A stretch of 64,000 nt of DNA from the NCBI GenBank assembly GCA_020205615.1, contig CM035173.1, forward strand, positions 27,615,793 to 27,679,792. Direction: 5' to 3'. Within the stretch, counting starts at the first letter, position 1; each line of letters begins with the position of its first letter. The position numbers were made by a program, and so were the translations under genes. The DNA is from Panax quinquefolius. Lineage: Eukaryota > Streptophyta > Magnoliopsida > Apiales > Araliaceae. Below the pieces are notes generated by a model. The model was not told where the DNA came from. It saw only the letters and a list, made by a program, of their open reading frames with translations, and ran no database searches. This document shows positions 34,260 through 46,108 of the stretch, piece after piece.

Positions 34260-35462
34260 CTAAAATGAACAGTTTACGTGGTTTATGATGAAAGTCATAA
34301 TAAAAGTATAGGACTAATGAAAATCATGGGTATATGAGGTATTAGTAAGTTTTATGATGAGTTATGTTGGTTATTATGTGAAAACATGAAAGTTTCTTAG
34401 AAATCACAAAGAGTTGAAAATCGATTTTTAGTGAAAAACGTAACATGAAATTCAATTGACCATATCTCCTGTTATATTTTGAATTTTTGAATGTGGTCAA
34501 GTCCTAGAGTTAGATCTATGAGTTACCTAACTAATCCAAGTGGAATTACTGGAAAAGGTGTTGTAGATTTTTGTGGGACTGATTTTAGCAAAGGAGTGCA
34601 AAGCTGCAAAAAACCAAAAAAGCTTCTGCCATGATTTTAGAGAGGCTGTTTCGGCCACTTAAATTATGAGAAAAATTCTGGCCTTTTGGGACATGAAAGT
34701 ATATGGTATAAAGTACCTCCTGTCCAAAAATGAGCTCATTCTCGACTTAAAATGAGCAAGTTATGACTATTTCAATATTTAGGTTTTTCCGATTTAAAAA
34801 CGCTATAATCGGAGTTCTATAACTCAGATGACCATGAAATTTAAACCGAAGCTCACGTTAACATGTGTAAGGTCCTGCCAAGATTTGAGAATTTTGGAGT
34901 TAAACTTGAGGTAGCTAATTTCTTAAGGAATTAAGTGAAATTGATTTTTAAAAATAGTAAATGAATTTTAAAATTCGAGAAAAATATATTTTCATTATGG
35001 GACTATATTATGCTAAATCCCAGAAAAGAAATATTTTTGGGGCTGATTTGGTATTTTCATGAAAATAGTTTAGTTACGAAACATATGAGTTAAATATGTT
35101 ATGTGAAGTAACAAAGTTGAAAATAGGATTTTATGGCTAGAGAATCCTATATATAGAGTATATGCATATTTTTGATGAGGGATTTGATAATTGGTGATGA
35201 TATCTTATGAGTATGACATTTTGAATGATTAAATGCATTATATGGTAAAGTGTAAACAATTAAGATAAATTGTTTATAAATTTAAGAAGTGATTAAAATA
35301 TTGTTATAATATTAATGTTATTAGATTATGAGATTATTAAATGATTGATAACATGGGGATATTCTTGAATCCTCGGATAAATTATATTATAAATGTTTAA
35401 TATTTATCCTTTATCTCATTTGATTGATTCTTTATATCATTATCCTCATGTTTTTATATTAT
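34260..35462 (+). other. Non-coding replacement module in element D (part 1)
   Basis: It starts just after the segment between protease and RT that is shared with element F (ending near TTCTTCAAC at 34256-34264). The sequence has the style of LTR sequence of another element, with words such as CATATCTCCTGTTATA and TTTTGGACAGGAGG in reverse complement. It has no coding frame. The same module is present inverted in element E (about 43240-44460). Confidence 0.65.
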
Positions 35463-36335
35463 GTTGAAAGTCATCTCGTGAACTTACGTGCGTAGATGGA
35501 CTTGGTATGATTATGACCAGTGGATTGTTCGGCATAATCATAACGTAATTGAAAAAACAATTATCTTTGGGCCGTAGTGTATGGATAATTTGTGGTCGTG
35601 ATACTAATGAATATCCTCGGCCGTGAGTGCGGGATGATTCGATGATGTGGATTAATTATTGAAATGAGTCTCAAAGAATGAAATATTAATTCATGGATGT
35701 GTTCAAAGTCATCTCGCGGCTTTACGTGCATAGATGGACTTGGTATGATTATGACCGAGGATTGTTTGGCATAATCATAACCAGTAATTGAAAACACAAT
35801 TATCTTTGGTAGTAGTGTATGGATAATTTGTGGTCGTGATACTAATGAATATCCTCGGCCCGTAGTGCGGGGATGATTCGATGATGTGGATTAATTATTG
35901 AAATTTGAGTCTCAAAGAATGAAATATTAATTCATGGATGTGTTCAAAGTCATCTCGTGGCTTACGTGCATAGATGGACTTGGTATGATTATGACCGTGG
36001 ATTGTTCTCGTATAATCATAATCAGAATTGAAAACACAATTATCTTGGCCGTAGTGCATGGATAATTTGTGGTCGTGATACTAATGAATATCCTCGGCAC
36101 GTAGTGCGGGGATGATTCGATGATGTGGATTAATTATTGAAATGAGTCTCAAAGAATGAAATATTAATTCATGGATGCGTTCAAAGTCATCTCGTGGCTT
36201 TACGTACGCATATATGGACTTGGTATGATTATGACCGAGGATTGTTCGGTATAATCATAACCAGAATTGAAAACACGAATATCCTCGCCGATTGGTGCAT
36301 GGATAATTCGTGGTCGTGATACTTATTAAGTCTGC
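35463..36335 (+). repeat. Tandem array of about 240-bp units in element D
   Basis: Four units start at 35463, 35701, 35942 and 36179; the last is partial. Each unit contains GTTCAAAGTCATCTCG, a TATGATTATGACC / TATAATCAT inverted pair and GTAGTGC words before ATGGATAATT and GGGATGATT. Copies differ mostly by short indels. Confidence 0.92.
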
Positions 36336-36528
36336 GTCTTAGCATTATTGGTTTTACAGATTGTATATCTTTAGCACACTTTGTAGAAGCAAAGATGAAT
36401 TGTTAATGAATAGCTTTGGCAAGATTTCAAAGATGAATTTAATATTTTTAAACGATAAAGGTATTCAAAGTATCCTCATCTCTTTATCATACCAGTATCG
36501 CACCCTAATTTCGAGGGCTTAAATTCCA

Positions 36529-36541
36529 TAAGGAGGGAGAT
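36529..36541 (+). other. Polypurine tract of element D
   Basis: AAGGAGGGAGAT directly precedes the 3' LTR start TGTGAGACCCC. Confidence 0.85.
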
Positions 36542-38993
36542 TGTGAGACCCCGATTTTATTAATAAAGATTTAAATTTGGTCGAAATAATTTTTTAATAT
36601 TATGGTGTGAATTTGAGATAATATTATAGTTGTGGGTAGTATTTATAAATTTTGCAAAGTATGCAAGTGGTTATATTATATTCGATTGGCCTGGGAATAT
36701 TCGGTTTAGCAGGAATATTCGTATAACTACCAATCATTGGTGGACCCTATAATGTAATTATTGTTTGATCGAGAAAACGACAAAAAATATTTTATTAAAA
36801 TAACTATGGAAGTTTTACCGTAGTTCTTGTTGAACTACTCGGTAGTAAAAGTAAAAGTACAAAATATACGTGTGGTTGCATAAGAAGCATACCAGTATTG
36901 ATTATTGATGCTTATGTGAGAAGTCACCGGGTTTGATTCCATTATCACGATTAATAATATGAATTATTATAATGATAATGACGCTTTTGTTTTATTCGTA
37001 TTATTAACGTAATAAAATGTAAACATCTTTTATATAAAATAGAATACTTTATTAAAGTTATTCTATAAATAGAATATATTATATTTTATTATGCATAGTG
37101 TTGCATAATGTTGTTTGCATAGTAAAATGTTTTTATATAAATAGAATATATTATATTTTATTTAAAAGATTTTTCTTTAAATATGGACCGTCGATTAAAG
37201 TAAATCAATCTGGACCGCTCATGGATTAGTTACTACGCATTCCATTTTCCTATAAATAAAGCTCATTCCTTCATTATTTTCTTACTTAATTCATTGAAAC
37301 TCTGAGAGAGAAATTATAGAGAGGTTTATAGAGAGAAAATTATAGAAAGAAGAAGAGTATTCTCGCTACTTCACTACTTCTATATTCATTTTTTTTACTA
37401 GTAAGGGGTGTTATTCTTTCTTCTTCGAAGAGAACTTCATTATTCCATTCATTATTATTCTGTTGAATAACTCGTAAGAGTGGCATACCCTATACATAAC
37501 CTCAGATACGCGCCAGATACCCTATACTTGGTGAAATCCTTATGTTATTCCATCGCTTATTATTCTGCTGAATAACTCAGATACGCTGATTTACCCTATA
37601 CTTGGTGACATTCTTCTACTATTCTCATTGGAACATCCTCGTCTTCGTGTGTTTTACACCTGACCGGTTCCGCTTTTTATTATTCTCGTTGGAACATCCT
37701 GCTCATGCATGTTTTTACACCTCGACCGGTTCCGCTTTTTATTATTCTGCTGGAACATCCTCGCTCGTGTGTTTTACACCCACCGGTTCCGCCTTTTTAT
37801 CATTCTCGCTGAATATCCTATTCGTGTTGTTTTTACACCTGATCTCGTTCCGCTTTTATTATTCTGTTGAACATCCTCGCTTGGGAATTTCACCCGACAC
37901 GTTCCGTTATTATTATTCTCGTTGAATAACTCCGTCTGGCGCAAGCACCGCATGCACGGTGATTTCTTTTGTTATTCCATTCTTTATTATACCCAAATTG
38001 GTTAAAACTTTGACTTCTATACTCCATGAAATTAGTAGAATATCCTCGATATTTGCGTTTCATCCAAAGATCTTTTCATGGAAATATTCTTCCGATCATT
38101 CTTGAATTTTACTCTCACGTAAACAAAGATCATGTCGACAATTTGACGTTAATAATTCATGGATTAAATAATTCTTGAACTTGTTTTATTGAATTACTAT
38201 GTCATCACATCATCCTCATGTTATATTATGTTATCTTCGCTTACGCAGCATAGATGAACTTAGTATGATTATGACCGTCAGATCATTCTAGATAATCACG
38301 ACTTGATATAAATGATGTGACAAAAGTCCTTAAGTGGGCTCAGTAATGCAAAGATGGATAGTTTTTGGTATGATTATGACCAGGGGTGATTCTTGAGATA
38401 GTCATGACCATCGATAACTTGATGAAAATCCTCGACCGTGGTACAGTGGATGATTAGATGTGGTGGTTTATTTTTAAGTCGAGTCTCAAATGATAAAAAT
38501 TGATGAAAACCTTTTAAAACCTAAAAGATAGTAGATTTTATTCTCTACTTGACTCTAATGGATCGCTTATTCCGTCGCAGCTTAAACTTGTTGTTTATTG
38601 TATTTTATCGCTTTAACACTTGTTGAGGGCTAATGATAATTTATTCTCGCATTATCTTAGTCATAATATTTCTTCGGGCTAGTTGAGCTCACCCTTTCTT
38701 TCACCGCTCTCTTCGTGAAATGAGAACATAGCCGGGACGAAGCCTGGGGAACGAGTAATGGTCCGCAGGATAAAGATTAGTAGTCCTCACTATTCGTGAA
38801 ATAGTGTGATAATAGTTGTAATGAGGACTCCTTTTGAGTTTGTATAATATCTAGTAGATAATATTTGTATTCAAACTCACGCTTTATGTCGTATTGTATA
38901 CCTATGCTTATATTAGTAAGTTGTATTTGAATTTATGTACCATGTAAGTGGCGACCCAAGACGGGTGACGATACCTAATTTTGGGGGCGCACA
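36542..38993 (+). repeat. 3' LTR of element D
   Basis: 2452 bp, TGTGAGACC to GGGGGCGCACA, paired with 29687-32144. The differences are mostly 1-4 base indels. Confidence 0.94.
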
Positions 38994-39554
38994 TTATTCC
39001 ATTCTTTATTATTCTGTTGAATATCCGCTTATGCGGCATTACGCTTTGACTGGGTTCCGTTATTTATTATTCTTTTGAATAATCTGCTTATAATGCAATC
39101 GCATGCATGGTGATTTCTTTTGTTATTTCATTCTTTATTATACTCAACCGATTAAAGTTTTGACTTCTATACTCCATGAAATTAGTGGAATATCCTCGAT
39201 ATTTATGCTTTCATCCAAAGATCTTTTCATGGAAATATTCTTCCGAGCATTCTTGAATTTTACTCTACAAAGAAGTATCATGTCGACAATTTGCACGTTA
39301 TTAGTTTCTCAATAATTTAATTCTTGAACTTGTTTTATTGAATTCTTATATCATTGTCATCATCATCATGTTTATATTTTGTTGAAAGTCATCTGTGGCC
39401 TGTAGTGCATAGATGGACTTGGTATGATTATGACTAGGGATTATTCTTATAATTATGACCGTAATATTACAAATGATGTGAAAAAGTCCTCATTGGCCCG
39501 TAGTGTAGCGGATCATGGACGCTTTTTTGGTATGATTATGGCTATGGATTCTCT
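38994..39554 (+). repeat. LTR C, right part (truncated by element E)
   Basis: It resumes with TTATTCCATTC after the target duplication of element D and continues the LTR order (TATGATTATGAC words, GTAGTGC words). It stops where element E begins. The missing end of LTR C is not found on the other side of E at 48512. Confidence 0.8.
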
Positions 39555-41958
39555 TGCCAAGACGCCCCCAAAATTAGTGTATACGCCACCCATCTTCGAG
39601 TCGCCACTTACATGGTACATAAATTCAAATACAACTTACTAATATAACTGCTGTTAGGTATAATACTTACATAAACTATGAGTTTGAATACAAATATTGT
39701 ACTTGTCTAGATATTATACAAACTCAAAAGGAGTCCTCATTACAACTATTATCACACTATTTCACGTAATAGTGAGGACTATTAATGCTATCCTCCTGAC
39801 CATTACTTCGCTCCCCGACTGTCTCAAATTATGTTCTCATTTCCCAAGAGAAATAAAGGAAAGAAAGGTGAGCTCAACTAGCCCAAAGAAGAAATATTAC
39901 GACTAAGATAATGCGTAATAAATTATCATTAGCCTTCAACAAAGTTGTTAAACCGATAAAATACAATAGACAACCAGCTTAATCAAGCTTAATAAGCAAT
40001 CCATTAAAAGAGTCAAGAGAGAATAAAGTCTACTATCTTTTAGGTTTTAAAAGGTTTTCATCAATTTTATCACGAGACTCACTTTTAATAAATAAACCAC
40101 CACATCTAATCATCCCCGCATTACTGGCCAAGGATTTTCATCAAATTATCAATGGTCATGACTATACCGAATCACCCCGGTCATAATCATACCAAAAAAC
40201 TATCCATCATCGCATTACAAAAGCCACCGAGGACTTTGTCACATCATTTATATCAAGTCATGATTATACCGAATGATCCTCGGTCATAATCATACTAAGT
40301 TCATCTACGCACGTAGCCAAAGATAACATAATATAACATGAGGATGATGACAATGACATAATAATTCAATAAAACAAGTTCAAGAATTATTTAATCCATG
40401 AATTATTAACGCCCAAATTGTCAACACGATATCGCTTTCAGAGAGTAAAATTCAAGAATGATCGTAAGAATATTTCCATGAAAAGATATCGATGAAACGC
40501 AAATATCAAGGATATTCTACTAATTTCACGGAGTATAAGTCAAAGTTTTAACCAACCGGGTATAATAAAGAATGGAATAACAAAAGAAATCACCACGCAC
40601 GCAGATTTCGTGATGTATGTGTTATTCCAACATAATAATAATAATCTAAACCAGTCGTGAAATTCACACCGGCAGTGATGTTCCAATGTAATAATAAAGA
40701 TGGAACTGCATCCTGTAAAACACACGATAGATATTCCAATGTATCGATAAAGATTTTAACCAGTCCTGTAAAACACATGCATGTGATGTTCCAACAGTAA
40801 TAATAAAAATTTTAACCAGTCCTGCAAAAACACACGCATGTGATGTTCCAATGTAATAATAGTAAGAATGTCACCAAGTATAGGTAAATCACAGATACAA
40901 AAGTTATTCCAATGTAATAATAAGCAATGGAATAACATAAGGATTTCACCAAGTATAGGTACGCCACAGATACAAAAGTTATGTATAGGTATGCCACTTT
41001 TACAAAAGTTATTCCAATGTAATAATAAAATGAATGGAATAATGTAAGTTCTCTCAAGAAGAAAGAATAACACCCTTTACCGTAAAAGAACTCTAATATA
41101 AGAAGTAAAGTAAGTAGTAATACTCTTCTTCTTTCTATAATTTTCTCTATAGCTTTCTCTCTATAATTTCTCTCTCTGTAGTTTCAATGAATTCGTAAGA
41201 AAATAATGAAGGAACGAGCTTCTATTTATAGAAAATGGAATGCATAAGAATTAATCCATGAACTATCCGTATTGATTTACTTTAACTGACGGTCCATATT
41301 TAAAGAAAAATCTTTTAAATAAAATATAATATATTCTATTTATATAAAACATTTTACTATGCAAACACTATGCAATACTACGCAAAAAAACACTACGCAA
41401 AATACTACGCAACACTACGCATAATAAAATATAATATATTCTATTTATGTAATAACTTTAATAAAGTATTCTATTTTATATAAAGATGTTTCGCTTTTAT
41501 TACGCTAATAATACTAATAAAACAAAACGCCATTATCGCTATAATAATTCATATTATTAATCGACAATAATGGAATCAAACCGAGTGACTTCTCACATAA
41601 GATCAATAATCAATACCGCAGCGCTACTACGCAACCACACGACATCGCATTTTTTACTACCGAAAGTAGTTCAACAAGAACAACCAGAAAACTTCCGCCG
41701 TTATTTCAATAAAATATTTTTGTCGCTTTCAATCCGACAATAATTTCGCTGTGTCCACCAATGATTGAGTCATTGCATTTAATATTCCCTCGCTAAACCG
41801 AATATTCCCCACCAATCTAATATAATATAACCACTGTGATACTTTGCAAAATTTATAAATACTACCCACAACTATAATATTATCTCAAATTCACACCATA
41901 ATATTAAAAAATTATTTCACCAAATTTAAATCTTTATTATAAAAAACTGGGTCTCACA
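39555..41958 (-). repeat. 3' LTR of element E
   Basis: 2404 bp, ending GGGTCTCACA next to ATCTCCCTCCTTAT (PPT on the minus strand). The block of roughly 60-bp units is at 40560-41050. Confidence 0.9.
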
Positions 41959-42159
41959 ATCTCCCTCCTTATGGAATTTCTCGCCTCTAATTAGTGGTAC
42001 GACTGGTATGATAAAGAGATGAGGATACCTCAATACCTTTTATCGCTTAAAAATATTAAATTCATTTTTGAAATCCTACCAAAGATATTCATTAACAATT
42101 CATCTTGCACCTACAAAGCCAAAGATATACAACCAGAAACCAATAATGCTAAGACGCAA

Positions 42160-43245
42160 TTTTAATAAGATCACAACCACGAATTATCCATGCACCAATC
42201 GCCAAGGATATTCGTGTTTTCAATTACTAAGCATGATTATACCAACAACTCTCGTCATAATCATACCAAGTCCATCTATGCACGTAAGTTCACGATTTAC
42301 TTTTAACGCATCCATGAATTAATATTTCATCACGAGACTCACCAATAATTAATCCACATCATCGAATCATCCCCGCACTACGTGCCAAGGATATTCATTA
42401 AGATTACGACCACAAATTATCCATGCACTACTACCAAGATAATCAGAGTTTTCAATTACTATGATTATACCAACAACTCTCGTCATAATCATAATCATAC
42501 CAAGTCCATCTATGCACGTAAGCCACGTATTTACTTTTGAAACACATCCATGAATTAATATTTCATCACGAGACTCACCAATAATTAATCCACATCATCG
42601 AATCATCCCCGCACTACGTGCCAAGGATATTCATTAAGATTAACGACCACAAATTATCCACGCACTACTACCAAAGATAATTGTGTTTTCAATTACTACA
42701 TGATTATACCGAACAATCTCTCTCGTCATAATCATACCAAGTCCATCTACGCACGTAAGTTCACGTATTTACTTTGAACACATCCATGAATTAATATTTC
42801 ATCACCGAGACTCACCAATAATTAATCCACATCATCGAATCATCCCCGCACTACGTGCCAAGGATATTCATTAAGATCACGACCACAAATTATCCACGAC
42901 TACTACCAAAGATAATCAGGTGTTAATTACTACATGATTATGCCGAACAATCCTCGTCATAATCATACCAAGTCCATCTATGCACGTAAGTTTCACGTAT
43001 GACTTTGAACACATCCATGAATTAATATTTCATCACGAGACTCACCAATAATTAATCCACATCATCGAATCATCCCCGCACTACAAAAGCCCAAGGATAT
43101 TCATTAAGATCACGACCACAAATTATCCATGCACTACTACCAAAGATAATTGTGTATTCATTTACTTGCTATGATTATACCGAATAATCCGTGGTCATAA
43201 TCATACCAAGTCCATCTATGCACTACAAGCCACAAATTTATTTCT
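42160..43245 (-). repeat. Tandem array of about 235-bp units in element E
   Basis: Units can be anchored at 42307, 42543, 42780 and 43011 by the words CATCCATGAATTAATATTTC, giving about 4.5 copies. It is the inverted counterpart of 35463-36335 in element D. Confidence 0.9.
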
Positions 43246-44779
43246 TTCAACATAATATAAAATACGAGGATAATGATATAAAGAATCAATCAAATGAGAT
43301 AAAGGATAAATATTAAACATTTATAATATAATTTATCCAGATTCAAGAATATCCCCATGTTATCAATCATTTAATAATCTCATAATCTAATAACATTAAT
43401 ATTATAACAATATTTTAATCATTTCTAAATTTATAAACAATTTATCTTAATTGTTTACACTTTACCATATAATGCATTTAATCATTCAAAATGTCATACT
43501 CATAAGATATCATCACCAATTATCAAATCCTCATCAAAAAAATATGCATATACTCTATATAGGATTCTCTCTAGCCATAAAATCCTATTTTCAACTTTCA
43601 TACTTCACATAACATATTTAACTCATATATGTTCAGAATTAAACTATTTTCATGAAAAATACCAAATCAGCCCCAAAAATATTTCTTTTCTGGGATTTAG
43701 CATAATATAGTCCCATAATGAAAATATATTTTTCTCGAATTTTTAAAATTTATTTACTATTTTTAAAAATCAATTTCCACTTAATTCCTTAAGAAATTAG
43801 CTACCTCAAGTTTAACTCCAAAATTCCCAAATCTTGGCAGGACCTTACACATGTTAACGTGAGCTTCCAGTTTAAATTTCATGGTCATCTGAGTTATAGA
43901 ACTCCTAATATAGCGTCATTTAAAACCTAAATATTGAAATAGTCATAACTTGCTCATTTTAAGTCGTAATGAGCTCATTTTTGGACAGGAGGTACTTTAT
44001 ACCATATACTTTCATGTCCCAAAAGGCCAGAATTTTTCTCATAATTTAAGTGGCCGAAACAGCCTCTCTAAAATCATGGCGTAAGCTTTTTCTGCTTTTT
44101 GCAGCTTTGCACCCTTTGCTAAAATCAGTCCACACAAAAATCTACAACACCTTTTCCAGTAATTCCACTTGGATTAGTTAGGTAACTCATAGATCTAACT
44201 CTAGGACTTGACCACATTCAAAAATTCAAAATATAATAGGAGATATGGTCAATTTAATTTCATGTTACGCTTTTCACTAAAAAATCGATTTTCAACTCTT
44301 TGTGATTTCTAAGAAACTTTCATGTTTTTACGCACTAACCAACATAACTCATCATAAAACTTACTAATACTTCATATACCCATGATTTTCATTATTCCAA
44401 TGCTTTTATTATGACTTTCATCATAAACCACGAAACCGCTTATTTAGTCAAGAAATATTTGAGGGTTTAAGAAATGGGTTTTGACTCGGGTCAATACAAA
44501 ATTCGATTTCACGCCTAGGTAGGCTAGGAAATCTTCAAGAATACGCCAAGAAATTTATTAATGATAGAAATATCATTCAAAATCACATTTTATCCAAGAC
44601 TTGATAAGACGTCACATCGATACCAACTCGTGACTTCTATCCCTTAACCTAGATAAAGACCTCACAATGATACCTATAAACTTGCCATCTTCATTCACGA
44701 TGTCGCCACGTAAAGTCCGCTTTGCATTCCACACAAGGAAGTCAACAACGAAAGGTTCGAGCTCTTTTCTTATGGCTTG

Positions 44780-45180
44780 ATATAACAAAAATGATTAACT
44801 TTAGGTTTGTTACTTTGAATTCAGATAACAAAGTTGGTTATGAATATAAAAGCTAACAACCTTACGAAAAAGCATGATGATTAGCTAACCAATCGATTCC
44901 TAAAATCACATCAAAGGCAAGTATTTTCAAAAAGATAAGATCGACAGTAACGTGAAAATGTTTATTCAATCAACAAGATTTAAAAATAAGAATGCAGAAC
45001 GAAGGCTCCTACTAACGGTTTCAACCAATAAGTCAAAGTTTAACTTCTTCTGAGTCAAATTTAAACGCTGAACACAACTAGGTGAAATAAAAGAGTGGGT
45101 AGAACTTGTATTGAATAAAGTATAGACTTCGCATTAATTTATAATTAACTTACCCGTAATAACTTCGCTCGGCTTTCTAT
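44780..45180 (-). pseudogene. Aspartic protease remnant of element E
   Basis: The active-site segment reads FNTSSTHSFIS, with Asn in place of the catalytic Asp. RLNLT follows, then a stop, then AFDVILGIDWLANHHA. Catalytically dead as read. Confidence 0.75.
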
Positions 45181-45537
45181 AAACGCCTCGCTTAAATTAC
45201 CGAAGTTCGACTTTTACTATAGGTACATTCCACCCTTAAGTGCTTCTTCACATTCCCCGATCCATTATTTGAATCATTATTCTCCGATCCATATCGAATT
45301 CGGGTCGACCCCATGCTATGCAGGTAATTCAATTCGATGTTGGGTTCTCCCAATTGTCATTCCAAAAAGCAAAGTCCATTTCATCTATTTCGCTTTATCG
45401 ATCTGGACGCCTTTTTTACACTATCATCAACGCGTTGCGCACTTTTTACCCATGCATCGCCTATTCTCCTTCGCTCATTGTTTCTTCTTTTTTAGCCGAT
45501 CTTTGATTTTTAAATTCTCGATTCCAACTTTAATATC

Positions 45538-45768
45538 TTACACCCCGCCAAAGCGTGATTTTGTTCGAGCATCACATATCTCCAAACCCAATTTTGAATT
45601 GTCAGATCCTTTGTTCCACGAATCGCTTGTCGCTTCTTCAACCTCGTTTTCTTCTAGCTCACGAACACGATTTTGTAATTCTAAGTTTTGATCATAAATT
45701 TCTTCTAACCAATTCTCCTCGTGTTCCTCTTCTTCCTCTTCTTCTTCTTCCTCACTTTCACCGCTACA
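45538..45768 (-). CDS. Acidic coiled-coil-like open frame in the gag position of element E
   Basis: An open frame of 76 codons runs from 45768 to a TAA at 45538-45540 without an ATG. It begins with a Glu run (EEEEEEEEEEHEENWLEEIY) and continues with NLELQNRVRELEENEVEEA, which has leucine spacing compatible with a short coiled coil. The normal Tekay gag domain and zinc knuckles expected here (as in D and F) are absent. A MAVKIF start at 45924 resembles the gag start but is separated by stops. Function unknown; it could be an altered gag N-terminus or captured sequence. Confidence 0.4.
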   Translation of the reverse strand, partial: CSGESEEEEEEEEEEHEENWLEEIYDQNLELQNRVRELEENEVEEATSDSWNKGSDNSKLGLEICDARTKSRFGGV

Positions 45769-46088
45769 TCAAGAATCTAGCTCGGTGCAATAATTAGTTC
45801 TTCATTCACTACGTGGATATCTCTAATTTGTTCCTCGTCTCGACAATCGCATTAACCTCGATTAGTGATTAAAGGTGTCACAACTGGTCACATTCACTCC
45901 ATCAGTGAATATTTTCACCGCCATTTCCAAACACCGCCACAACACAAGGGTTAATTAATATATCAAATATTATCCCTATACTCCGACCGACCCAATTAAA
46001 TACCAAATAAACTTAGTAGGTCATACTAACAAGGAATTTCCGCCTCCCTCCTAGTTCTTATCTCACATCTTAGCCAGTGATCATATCC

Positions 46089-46108
46089 CTAAGCTCGATA
46101 CTAACCGC
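46089..46108 (-). other. Primer binding site of element E
   Basis: On the minus strand GGTTAGTATCGAGCTTAGGG borders the 5' LTR. TAGTATC in place of TGGTATC is a degraded initiator-Met match. Confidence 0.65.

Larger units (their letters stand above)
29687..38993 (+). mobile_element. Element D: Ty3/gypsy (Tekay-type) retrotransposon, non-autonomous, inserted in LTR C
   Basis: Plus-strand layout: 5' LTR 29687-32144, primer site 32146-32163, gag remnant 32329-33420, protease remnant 33500-33885, a non-coding module of about 2.3 kb (34260-36500), PPT 36529-36541 and 3' LTR 36542-38993. TTATT flanks both ends (29682-29686 and 38994-38998), a perfect target duplication. No reverse transcriptase, RNase H or integrase sequence is recognisable. 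The two LTRs agree over long stretches, which suggests a recent insertion. Confidence 0.94.

Noticed and set aside
35463..36335. Regular repeats resembling a CRISPR array
   Set aside because: Units are about 240 bp, repeat and spacer are not separable, copies diverge along the whole unit, and the setting is a plant retrotransposon.
45269..45797. 140-codon plus-strand frame over the E gag region
   Set aside because: It is antisense to the element, rich in Phe/Ser from reversed Glu/Lys codons, with no homology seen; the minus-strand frame is the more meaningful one.
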